A stretch of DNA of 18,622 bases, taken from NCBI GenBank assembly GCA_045125095.1, contig JBGVMW010000015.1:1-18622 (forward strand). The letters run 5' to 3'. The notes beneath the pieces were generated by a model that ran no database searches, was not told where the DNA came from, and saw only the letters and a program-made list of their open reading frames with translations. The position numbers and the translations under genes are program-made. The first letter of the stretch is position 1, and each line of letters begins with the position of its first letter. The DNA comes from JBGVMW01 sp045125095 (GTDB taxonomy: Bacteria > Bacillota > Clostridia > Lachnospirales > Lachnospiraceae). Shown here one piece after another: positions 7,032 to 13,414 of this stretch.

Positions 7032-9032
7032 ATGGCAGAGCGAAAAATTGCACTTTTAGGTCAGCCGAACTCGGGGAAATCAACAATATTCAATAATCTT
7101 ACAGGTTCTCATCAGCATGTTGGAAACTGGCCAGGAAAGACGGTAGAGAAAAAAGAGGGAAACTTTCGTTATAATGGAACAACTTATAGAGTTGCCGATT
7201 TGCCGGGATCATATAGTCTTTCTGCCAATTCGGACGAAGAGGTTGTAACCCGTAACTATATTGCTTCCGGGGAGGCGGAGCTTGTATGTATTCTTGCGGA
7301 TGCTTCACAGCTTGAGAGAAGCTTGTTTATGTTGGCTGATTATGCAGGTATTCATACACCTGCAATGCTGGTGCTTACCATGACGGATGTGGCTGCGCAA
7401 AAAGGAAGAACAATCGATACAAAAGTGCTTGAAAAGAAACTGGGTATTCCGGTAGTTGGGATGGTTGCACCAAACCGCGATGAGTATGAAAAGTTCTATC
7501 GTGTTTTAGAAACTGCTATAAACCATCCGATGTATTTAAAAACAGAAGACCTGTTTAGCTTATATGAAGAGAATGAGCTGTATCAAGAGGCAAAGATGTT
7601 AGTTCCAGAAATGGGAAAGGGACAATATTCTGCGCAGTGGCTTGCGGCAAAACTTATGGATGGCGATAAGGTTGTTGCCGAGATGCTTGATAACAGCGGA
7701 GAAATTCAAGAGTTTATACAAAAAGCAAAAAATGGAAGCCTTATTACGAGTGACTGTAAATTCGCATGGATTGGGAACTTGATTGATGGAGCGGTATCTA
7801 AAACCAAGTCAACCTCAGAAATTCTTTCGAAATTTGACCGTGCCGCTATTAGTAAGACCAAGGGAAAGTGGATTGCGATTGGGATTGTGGTAGCAGCCCT
7901 TGTAGGTTCCATGGTCATAGCAGCTCCGTTTATGGGAATCGGCTTTGCGATTATTCCACCTCTTTCTTCTTTGGTAAGAACAATCGTGTCATCAGCCGGG
8001 GGACCGGATTGGATTTCAAGTCTGATAAATACGACAGTCACTACCCCTCTTGGCTGGGTGATTGCCATGGTGGGATTTGTATTTGGTGTAAATCTGGTGT
8101 TCGGATATATTGAACAGGTAGGATATATGGCTCGCGTTTCCTATGTGTTTGATAACACAATGAATAAACTTGGTTTACAAGGTAAATCTGTTATGCCTCT
8201 TCTTATGGGCTTTGGTTGTACAATGGGTGGAGCGTCCGGTACAAGAGTTCTTGATAACTGGGGACAAAAGCTCCTTACGATGGCACTTGTGTGGGCAGTA
8301 CCTTGCGGAGCAATCTTTTCTGTAATACCAACGCTTGCAACGGCATTCTTTGGTTCGGCCGGTATTTTAGTAATGGTGTTTTTGTTTGCGCTGATGTTTT
8401 TACATATGTATGTGACAGCAAAGGTTTTTGGTAGAGTACTTAGTCCAAAGGAAAACAGAATGGGCTTGATTATGGAGCTTCCTCCGTATCATAAACCTCG
8501 TTGGAAGGATTTAATCCGTACAACATTTAGTAACGTGTGGGGGACCTTTAAAAAAGCGTTCCGTGTAGTGGTCATGGTTTCCGCAGTATTCTGGTTGCTT
8601 TCTTATTCCTTTGTACCGGGAGAAGTAACAATGCTTCAAAGAATCGGTGAGGCGATTGAACCGGTAACAAGGATTTTTGGCTTGAGCTGGCAGTCCTTTA
8701 TGGCGTTTATTTCATCTATGATTTCCAAGGAAGGGGTACTTGGTGTATTTAGTGCTATTTACACAGGCGAGGGTTCTATTATCGAGATGGCTACCAAGGT
8801 GGCTTCTGCGGATGCGAATATTACGGAAATTATGGCAGCTTCCATTTCCAGAGCAGAAGGTCTTGCGCTTATTGTAGCAGTCACCTTTAACGTACCTTGC
8901 GTGATGGCGATTGCTTCTACTTATCAGGAGAGTCATTCCTTGAAATGGACATTGCGAATTGCACTATATTATATTGTGACAGCACTGATTCTTTCAGGAA
9001 TTACATATCATGTTGCTAATTTATTTATGTAA
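7032..9032 (+). CDS. feoB: Ferrous iron transporter FeoB
   Basis: Membrane Fe(II) permease of 666 residues with an N-terminal GTPase domain; somewhat shorter than E. coli FeoB (about 770). G1 is GQPNSGKST (10-18), the switch region HVGNWPGKTVEKKEG (29-43), G3 DLPGSY (56-61). The G4 site reads TMTD (116-119) rather than the usual NxxD. The C-terminal part has the two conserved Gate repeats, seen around GFGCTMGGASGTRVLD with PCGAIFSVIP, and NVPCVMAIASTYQE near the end, between several hydrophobic helices. The start ATG directly follows the feoA stop, with GGAGGTG upstream. It is the core of the iron operon. Iron uptake is secure from the family; any change in nucleotide use from the G4 variant is unproven. 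Confidence 0.96.
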   Translation: MAERKIALLGQPNSGKSTIFNNLTGSHQHVGNWPGKTVEKKEGNFRYNGTTYRVADLPGSYSLSANSDEEVVTRNYIASGEAELVCILADASQLERSLFMLADYAGIHTPAMLVLTMTDVAAQKGRTIDTKVLEKKLGIPVVGMVAPNRDEYEKFYRVLETAINHPMYLKTEDLFSLYEENELYQEAKMLVPEMGKGQYSAQWLAAKLMDGDKVVAEMLDNSGEIQEFIQKAKNGSLITSDCKFAWIGNLIDGAVSKTKSTSEILSKFDRAAISKTKGKWIAIGIVVAALVGSMVIAAPFMGIGFAIIPPLSSLVRTIVSSAGGPDWISSLINTTVTTPLGWVIAMVGFVFGVNLVFGYIEQVGYMARVSYVFDNTMNKLGLQGKSVMPLLMGFGCTMGGASGTRVLDNWGQKLLTMALVWAVPCGAIFSVIPTLATAFFGSAGILVMVFLFALMFLHMYVTAKVFGRVLSPKENRMGLIMELPPYHKPRWKDLIRTTFSNVWGTFKKAFRVVVMVSAVFWLLSYSFVPGEVTMLQRIGEAIEPVTRIFGLSWQSFMAFISSMISKEGVLGVFSAIYTGEGSIIEMATKVASADANITEIMAASISRAEGLALIVAVTFNVPCVMAIASTYQESHSLKWTLRIALYYIVTALILSGITYHVANLFM

Positions 9033-9043
9033 GGCGGTAGAAG

Positions 9044-9280
9044 ATGTCATTACTTGAAGCTTTAGATAGTAAAGAAATACGTTCCACATCACAGCTTGCT
9101 GATGTGCTTGGTATATCAGTGGAACTGGTTGAGGCGAAATTAGAACATTATGAGCAATTTGGTTTTGTTAAAAAGACTGTAATGAATGCGTCGGCGACCT
9201 GTGGTGGTAGTTGTAAGAAGTGCAAAGGCTGTAATCATGAAAAGGAAAGTGTCTCGGTCACATTCTGGGAAAAGGTGTGA
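9044..9280 (+). CDS. feoC: FeoC-like winged-helix protein with Cys4 motif
   Basis: Protein of 78 residues starting 11 bp after feoB, with AAGGCGG upstream. Residues 1-45 fit a small winged helix (LLEALDSKEIRSTSQLADVLGISVELVEAKLEHYEQFGFV). They are followed by Cys53, Cys57, Cys60 and Cys63 in a CX3CX2CX2C pattern, and a short tail rich in Lys and Glu. FeoC proteins of enterobacteria pair a winged helix with a four-Cys loop that can hold an iron-sulfur cluster and affect FeoB stability or regulation. Position, size and Cys cluster all match that role; the spacing of the Cys residues differs from the enteric form. It is the last gene before a strong hairpin terminator. Confidence 0.8.
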   Translation: MSLLEALDSKEIRSTSQLADVLGISVELVEAKLEHYEQFGFVKKTVMNASATCGGSCKKCKGCNHEKESVSVTFWEKV

Positions 9281-9313
9281 TTAATTATAGGGTGATGCAA
9301 ATGTAAATAGATT

Positions 9314-9347
9314 AGGAGAGGCGGTTTACCAACCTCTCCTGTTGTTG
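9314..9347 (+). terminator. Terminator of the ABC-feo operon
   Basis: AGGAGAGG (9314-9321) pairs perfectly with CCTCTCCT (9333-9340), with inner GGT/ACC pairing in the loop, followed by the moderately T-rich GTTGTTGTGTTT. It lies 34 bp after feoC. Confidence 0.75.
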
Positions 9348-9701
9348 TGTTTAAGTGTAAAAGTGCGTATTAATCTGCTTAACTTTTTAATATTTATGAC
9401 TTTGTTTTATGTGGTGATGGCAGTTACATTGATACTGTTTATCGGCTTGTGGAACCATGTGTCGGATTTTAAAACTGCATATCTGCAGGCGTTGATCTTT
9501 TTACAGGTAATGAACTGGTATGACGGTATAGTAATTGATAAGGTTTGGGTAGGTTACAGCAAGTTCTGGATTATTAAAGGAACAGAAGATATTCCTTACA
9601 TACAGACTTGGAAGCAGGTAATAAAGAAAAGGTTGTTTTTATCTTTGATATGGTTTGTGGGGGCTGCGGTTGTTGCCGGAATTTTCATATTAATATTTTA
9701 A
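9342..9701 (+). pseudogene. Membrane protein fragment, probably missing its N-terminus
   Basis: Family not firmly recognised. The reading frame encodes hydrophobic segments at about residues 10-36 and 95-119, and a conserved-looking middle with NWYDGIVIDKVWVGYSKFWIIKGTEDIPYIQTW. No acceptable start is visible: the possible TTG at 9342 lies in the tail of the feo terminator with no ribosome site, and the frame stays open upstream through the terminator back to 9291. A full gene would need more sequence at the front, so it looks like a 5'-truncated remnant joined to the end of the feo operon by a deletion or rearrangement. It could instead be a short intact membrane protein started at an unusual codon. 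Confidence 0.5.
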
Positions 9702-9710
9702 GAAAGGTAC

Positions 9711-9797
9711 ATGATAATGGAAAAAATTAGGATTGAAAGTAATAAGGTTTCAGAAACATTAATCATACTACAGATTGTAGGGATACTGTTTCGATAG
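9711..9797 (+). CDS. Very short ORF before the GNAT gene
   Basis: Reading of 28 codons starting ATG ATA ATG, with AAGAAAGG just upstream (about 9701-9708). The product MIMEKIRIESNKVSETLIIL continues with a few hydrophobic residues. No family recognised. It may be a truncated gene start, or chance. It ends 18 bp before the next start, so translation coupling is possible. Confidence 0.25.
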   Translation: MIMEKIRIESNKVSETLIILQIVGILFR

Positions 9798-9815
9798 GGG
9801 CATGGAGGCTGTAGG

Positions 9816-10430
9816 ATGATACAACTAAAAAATATATCGAAAGAACAAATTGCGGAAATTGGAAGAGCAATTGGCAATTCCTTTTATGACCATGATTATG
9901 GCGAAAATGAAAAAGGTATTGCAAAGTACATAAATGATAGAGAACAGATGATAAAGTATATGACAGTATTTGTGGTGGCAGGCGTGAAAAGCGGTACACT
10001 GTATGCTACTGGCGAAAGAGGCGAAGGGTATGTTTTACTGACGGGCTCTAAGTGCGAAAAAATGAAAATAAGCGCATCGTTTGGAATGTTATTTGGACTA
10101 ATTGATGCATTAGGAGGCATAAGAAAAAGCTTAAAATTTTTAAAGACAATACAAAAAGGCGGTGCTGCTCTTGATGATAAGTTAAAGAAAGCAAAGAAGG
10201 ATTATCTTCAGATAGTAATGCTGGTAGTGCGAAAAGAATACCAGGGACAGGGCTATATGCGGCAGCTGATGGAGTTTGCTTATGAAAAAGCAGATGCTCA
10301 TGGTGTGCCTTGTATCTTAGATACGGATGCGCAGAATAAATTGGACAAATACTGTCATCTGGGAATGAAACATGTAGGCACAAGGAAAGTTGCAGAGGAT
10401 TGTTATTTATATGATTTGATGAGGGAGTGA
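9816..10430 (+). CDS. GNAT-family N-acetyltransferase
   Basis: Protein of 204 residues. The acetyl-CoA pyrophosphate-binding motif is visible as VVRKEYQGQGYMRQLMEFAYEKA (about residues 136-158, core QGQGYM), preceded by the beta strand YLQIVMLV, and followed by CILDTDAQNKLDKYCHLGMK, the usual final part of the fold (residue N/Y-x-xGF/M type). The substrate cannot be read from the sequence. ATG 9816 has GGAGG at 9804-9808. The gene sits alone between broken membrane-protein fragments rather than in the feo operon, so it is unlikely to share its job with iron uptake. Confidence 0.85.
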   Translation: MIQLKNISKEQIAEIGRAIGNSFYDHDYGENEKGIAKYINDREQMIKYMTVFVVAGVKSGTLYATGERGEGYVLLTGSKCEKMKISASFGMLFGLIDALGGIRKSLKFLKTIQKGGAALDDKLKKAKKDYLQIVMLVVRKEYQGQGYMRQLMEFAYEKADAHGVPCILDTDAQNKLDKYCHLGMKHVGTRKVAEDCYLYDLMRE

Positions 10431-10444
10431 TAATAGTGATTAAT

Positions 10445-10552
10445 ATGTTGAAAGTTTTAATTTTAATTCTTTTATACGGACTTTTCTTCCTGATGTGTTA
10501 TTTGGGAACAGGTATATTAAAAAAGAATATGAAAAGCTTTTATTCCTATTAA
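10445..10552 (+). CDS. Short membrane ORF, possible gene remnant
   Basis: ORF of 35 codons, MLKVLILILLYGLFFLMCYL followed by GTG-ILKKNMKSFYSY: one hydrophobic helix and a basic tail. A GTG at 10436 is an alternative in-frame start. It begins 14 bp after the GNAT stop, without a convincing ribosome site. The style suggests the first helix of a larger membrane protein that is now lost, perhaps of the same family as the fragment at 9342-9701, but I cannot confirm this. The 10553-10718 stretch after it holds no gene I can support. Confidence 0.3.
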   Translation: MLKVLILILLYGLFFLMCYLGTGILKKNMKSFYSY

Positions 10553-10718
10553 AAGATAAGGAACTGTTGCAAATACGATTTTTAGAATGGTGGAAAAAAC
10601 CAAGAAGTGTCAGATGATTGCTTTGTATTATCCTGGGATTTATTGAATTAGGGATTGGATGCTAGGAGAAATTCCATTTGTATAAAGACCATAATTTATT
10701 AAATGACCATGAAACTAA

Positions 10719-10747
10719 TTGAAAATTAAGCGTGTATGTGATACAAT
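10719..10747 (+). promoter_or_regulatory. Promoter of the large structured RNA
   Basis: TTGAAA (10719-10724), 17-bp spacer, TACAAT (10742-10747). Predicted start near 10754, at the first strong hairpin of the structured region. Confidence 0.65.
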
Positions 10748-10749
10748 GA

Positions 10750-11205
10750 GCCTTGCAGAGTTCCGTGCTTGCACGAAGAACTCTATAAGGCGAATGCCTT
10801 CACGGAGACGTTAGTCGACATGCTATAATCGGGTGGACTGATGGCTTCTTTCAACGTATATACACTAGGTAATTGCGAAACGCCAACAAGCTAGCGAATT
10901 GTCAGAATTGTTTGTGACAGATAGCTGTTTGCTACATAGTCTATATGTGACCCTCTGAAAACGTCGGCACTTAGGCTGTGTATTTTACAGCCCTAGTGTC
11001 CGCTACGTTTGAAGGGAGAGAGCGCGCGTCAAATATAGACTATGTAGTAAGACTATTTTTGAGAATATCTGCAAGCCGTACCTCGAGAGTGAAACTCTCT
11101 CGGTCACGGGACGAAAGCCCTATCATTTCAAAATTGTCTGAAGCCTTAGAAACACAAGTGTTTCACGACTTATCCAATTTTAAAATGGTACGCCTTGTAG
11201 CTTAA
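10750..11205 (+). ncRNA. Large multi-helix structured RNA, family unknown
   Basis: About 450 nt with no convincing ORF but dense complementarity. The first hairpin (10750-10791) pairs GCCTT, AGAGTTC and CGTGC with GCACG, GAACTCT and AAGGC. A middle arm pairs CTACATAGTCTATAT (10932-10946) with ATATAGACTATGTAG (11033-11047), extended by TGAC/GTCA, and encloses nested AAACGT/ACGTTT and GGCTGT/ACAGCC stems. A 3' domain is closed by CAAGcCGTACC (11072-11082) against GGTACGcCTTG (11187-11197), with inner hairpins GAGAGT-GAA-ACTCTC and GAAACA-CAAG-TGTTTC and a CATTTcAAAATTG/CAATTTTaAAATG helix. It could be a standalone ornate RNA, an intron relic or a long leader. I did not find group II domain V or a clear group I core. 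Confidence 0.6.
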
Positions 11206-11230
11206 TGAAAATACAGGAGGTTTTAATAAA

Positions 11231-11281
11231 ATGGAACAGTATAAGCAGGAATTTATTGAATTCTTAGCTGTACCATTTTAG
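11231..11281 (+). pseudogene. pyrE: Probable 5' fragment of pyrE (orotate phosphoribosyltransferase)
   Basis: ORF of 16 codons with a very strong ribosome site (AGGAGG 11215-11220, 10 bp before ATG). The product MEQYKQEFIEFLAVPF matches, over its first 11-12 residues, what I recall as the conserved start of clostridial PyrE (MExYKxEFIEFM). The next codons do not continue PyrE, and after the stop the DNA looks like a mobile element. I infer that an integration or rearrangement cut the gene near codon 12. A short leader peptide is the alternative. The match rests on memory of the family, not on a search. Confidence 0.5.
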
Positions 11282-11329
11282 AGACTCTCCAAAACCTCGA
11301 AAAATGCCGTAATTACGCCACTTACAGCA

Positions 11330-11350
11330 CTTTTGCAGAAATTGCAAAAG
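11330..11350. repeat. Hairpin beside iteron-like repeats
   Basis: CTTTTGC (11330-11336) pairs perfectly with GCAAAAG (11344-11350), 7-nt loop, directly next to the direct repeats at 11350-11400. Confidence 0.5.
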
Positions 11351-11400
11351 TATCGTAACTTATCGTAAAAGTGTGTAGTTTATCATAAAAAGTGTGTAGT
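11350..11400. repeat. Iteron-like direct repeats
   Basis: TTATCGTAAAAGTGTGTAGT (11360-11379) is followed at once by a 21-bp near-copy, TTATCATAAAAAGTGTGTAG plus T (11380-11400). A partial third unit GTATCGTAACT precedes them (11350-11360). Tandem repeats of about 20 bp are typical of binding sites for plasmid replication, partition or excision proteins. No such protein is encoded nearby except the truncated ParM-like gene. Confidence 0.6.
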
Positions 11401-11442
11401 ACAAACGAATAGGAATCATCAGAATAGGATGATAAAGGTATA

Positions 11443-11484
11443 AGTCCATGTACTTGTAGAAATGCAGGTATGTGGGCTTTTTTT
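11443..11484 (+). terminator. Intrinsic terminator before the TnpV-like gene
   Basis: AGTCCATGTAC (11443-11453) pairs fully with GTATGTGGGCT (11468-11478), counting G-U pairs, followed by seven T. Coming before a gene rather than after one, it may end a short leader or antisense transcript or act as an attenuator for the genes downstream. Confidence 0.7.
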
Positions 11485-11526
11485 ATTATCAAAAATTAAT
11501 TGGATTATGGAAGGAGAGTTAAGATT

Positions 11527-11934
11527 ATGAGTAATGAAATTTCAATGTTTGAGAAGCTGGGAGGTACTTATACGAAGGTGGATGGTATTTTATATCCAAA
11601 TATCGGTATGGATGATATTGATACGAAATCAGATATGGATTTGGTTGTGACATCTACTGATATAGGGAAATACGGTCATCTGTGGATTTCTTATATGAAG
11701 GAAAACCACCCTGATAGGTATCGTCATCATATTAGGCTGGATCAGCTTCTTATTAAGGCAAAGGAAGTAAATGAGGAGGCTTATGAGATGCTAGATAGGA
11801 TTGTAGAGAAGTATCTGGTGAAGCATAAGCCAAAGGATGCACATTCCACTATGGAAATGTGGAAAATAAGAGAGCAGGCAAAACAGCTTGCGGAGGAGGT
11901 TATTTATGGAGAGATTGTTTACAAGTATCACTAA
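11527..11934 (+). CDS. TnpV-like transposon-encoded protein
   Basis: Protein of 135 residues. It has the arrangement I associate with TnpV of Tn4451-like clostridial elements: a short N-terminal part, the central GKYGHLWISYMKENHPDRYR, then RLDQLLIKAKEVNEEAYEML and a C-terminal helix ending EEVIYGEIVYKYH. The role of TnpV in transposition is not known. ATG 11527 was chosen over a TTG at 11500 because AAGGAG (11511-11516) lies 10 bp upstream. The start of the next gene overlaps the 3' end by up to 29 bp. Acidic residues in the insertion after DGILYPNIG (DDIDTKSDMD) are unusual for the family as I remember it. Confidence 0.7.
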   Translation: MSNEISMFEKLGGTYTKVDGILYPNIGMDDIDTKSDMDLVVTSTDIGKYGHLWISYMKENHPDRYRHHIRLDQLLIKAKEVNEEAYEMLDRIVEKYLVKHKPKDAHSTMEMWKIREQAKQLAEEVIYGEIVYKYH

Positions 11935-12514
11935 TGCAGGAGCGACTGCAACACAAAACAAAAATATGATGCAGACCGGTTATTATGCCGGAGAAAGAGA
12001 GGATTTTATGAGAGAAAATTTATTTATGACTGAAACAACTATGGCACCTGTTAAAATTGCACTGGATCATGGCTGGAGTTCCATTAAGGGAGAGCATACT
12101 TTTATGGAGACTTCTATAGTTCCGGTGGATTATGAGCCTCTTACCAAGAACGGACTTTTGGAGTATAAAGGGAAAAAGTATATCGTAGGACAGGGCAGAC
12201 TTGGAAAGCAGGCAACCAAGACAGAGAATGAGAATTATTTTCTGCTGACTCTTGCAGGGATTGCCAAGGAGTTGCAGTATCAGGGAAAGACAGCAGCTTT
12301 TCATGTGGAATTATATGCAGGCGTGCCACTTACCCTGTTTGGTGCAGAGCGTAAGGAGTTCCGTGATTATCTGTGGCATAAGGAGCGGATTTCTTTTACC
12401 TTTGAGGGAGTGCATTATTCCTTCTTTATGGATAAGGTAAAGATTTATGCTCAGTGCTATGCTGCCAAGCCTTTGGCAAAAAATAAAGTCTGCTTGCAGG
12501 CTTTATTTTTATGA
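11906..12514 (+). pseudogene. Truncated ParM/StbA-like actin homologue
   Basis: N-terminal half of a plasmid-segregation actin. The phosphate-1 motif is visible in KIALDHGWSSIKG (about residues 50-61), followed by GLLEYKGKKYIVGQGR and HVELYAGVPLTLFGAERKEFRDYL, which fits the ParM/Alp7A type. The second phosphate and adenosine motifs (DIGxxT, later GG) are absent: similarity stops at about VKIYAQCYAA, followed by 15 unrelated residues encoded across a perfect terminator hairpin. A full protein would be roughly 300-350 residues; this has 202, so it is probably inactive. ATG 11906 has GGAGGAGG 6 bp upstream and overlaps the TnpV-like gene; ATG 12009 is another possible start closer to the conserved part. 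Confidence 0.6.
12479..12510 (+). terminator. Perfect hairpin at the end of the ParM-like fragment
   Basis: AAAAATAAAG (12479-12488) pairs perfectly with CTTTATTTTT (12501-12510), with CTG/CAG pairing inside. A-rich before and T-rich after, it can terminate transcription in both directions. It lies inside the 3' end of the truncated reading frame, supporting the idea that the native C-terminus was replaced. Confidence 0.7.
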
Positions 12515-12538
12515 CCATAAGGCGGTAGAAGCTGGGGC

Positions 12539-12648
12539 TTGGGGATGTCAAATCCCCAACAAGTTCCTGCCCGTGTATATACAGGGCGGAACTTGCTCTA
12601 CTTTATGCGACGTATCCGGAGCCTATGCCGACTTAGGTCGGCACGCAT
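12539..12648. repeat. Cluster of three hairpins, candidate transfer-region structure
   Basis: TTGGGGAT-GTCAA-ATCCCCAA (12539-12559); then CAAGTTCC with GCCC against GGGC with GGAACTTG (12560-12595), enclosing the palindrome TGTATATACA; then TGCCGAC-TTAG-GTCGGCA (12626-12643) inside ATGCG/CGCAT (12605-12648). Three adjacent stems in non-coding DNA upstream of mobC are typical of origin-of-transfer or plasmid-end structure. Which one is functional is unknown. Confidence 0.55.
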
Positions 12649-12729
12649 CAGCGAAAGAAGGATTTCTTAAGGAAAATGATGCGGAGGCTATAGCAGGATT
12701 TCTTATGAGAAATGTGATTAGCAGATTTC

Positions 12730-13004
12730 TGTAAGACAGGTGTATGACACATTTTCATATATTCGGCGAGCAGATATAACGAGCCGCAACAGACTTCTAA
12801 AGGAAATATCCGTGAGTGCAACGAACGTATTGGTGAGCGACCTTAGGGGAGCGAGGCTATGCACGGGAGGGGAGATGCAGAATTTGCATCGGGGAAAACC
12901 ATCTGCCGTATCCGGCAGTTTAATTATTCAATTGGAATGGCAATTAACAATTTATATTTTGTAGGTACGAGGGAGCAGGTATTTATTGCCTGCTCCTTTG
13001 CGTA
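12730..13004. other. Candidate oriT region upstream of mobC
   Basis: Non-coding stretch directly before mobC and the relaxase, where MobP elements usually carry oriT. It holds GATGCA-GAATT-TGCATC (12874-12890), CTGCCG-TATC-CGGCAG (12903-12918), AATTG...CAATT (12936-12951 area) and the strong GGAGCAGG/CCTGCTCC hairpin (12972-12996) with outer TACG/CGTA pairing. The nick site itself is not identified. Confidence 0.5.
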
Positions 13005-13021
13005 TCGGAATGGAGAAATTT

Positions 13022-13414
13022 ATGAGAAATACAGATAAAAAGAAAGAGAACATGGTTCTGATGTCCATGCGTATATCCGTAGAGGACAAGGAAGAGATTA
13101 AAGCAAAGGCAAGAAAAACCGGGCTTAGCACATCGGAATATATCAGGAGATGTGCACTGGGGAGAAAGCTTCCCTGTTATGGTGATGCCAGTCTGCTAAA
13201 GGAATATTCCATGCAGCTTGGCAAGATTGGCTCTAACCTAAATCAAATAGCAAAGCACTTAGATGGTGGCGGTGATTTTTATAGCATTTATTATGAATTA
13301 AAGGAAGCCATAAGAGAACTGTTGGATTTAAAATTTAAAATACTTCCTGCGCTGGAGGATGTTGCCTGTGGAAAGAAACGCAGGCGTAAAAGCAGAGAGG
13401 ATGGTGAAAGTTAA
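13022..13414 (+). CDS. mobC: MobC-like mobilization accessory protein
   Basis: Protein of 130 residues that would bind oriT and help load the relaxase. The N-terminal part MSMRISVEDKEEIKAKARKTGLSTSEYIRRCALG is a ribbon-helix-helix type DNA-binding segment, followed by the MobC signature LKEYSMQLGKIGSNLNQIAKHLDGGGD and a Lys/Arg-rich tail (KKRRRKSRED). ATG 13022 has GGAG at 13012-13015. An upstream in-frame ATG at 13010 and a TTG at 12986 fall in the hairpin or lack a ribosome site. The stop overlaps the relaxase start (TAATG), so the two are translationally coupled. Confidence 0.88.
   Translation: MRNTDKKKENMVLMSMRISVEDKEEIKAKARKTGLSTSEYIRRCALGRKLPCYGDASLLKEYSMQLGKIGSNLNQIAKHLDGGGDFYSIYYELKEAIRELLDLKFKILPALEDVACGKKRRRKSREDGES

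Noticed and set aside
10978..11205. Forward reading frame of 75 codons inside the structured RNA region
   Set aside because: No ribosome site; composition rich in Ser and Arg as expected from a hairpin-rich RNA read as protein; overlaps the paired stems.
10719..11205. Group I or group II self-splicing intron
   Set aside because: No domain V-like hairpin with the usual AGC/GAAA features, and no convincing P7 R/S pair in the right order. Kept only as a possibility in the ncRNA entry.
12447..12734. 95-codon frame overlapping the ParM-like remnant and hairpin cluster
   Set aside because: Runs through three strong hairpins and a terminator, has no ribosome site and no recognisable family. Its last ~28 residues look somewhat protein-like, but this is not enough to call a gene.
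12740..12964. 74-codon frame in the candidate oriT region
   Set aside because: Hairpin-rich DNA, no ribosome site, no protein-like pattern.
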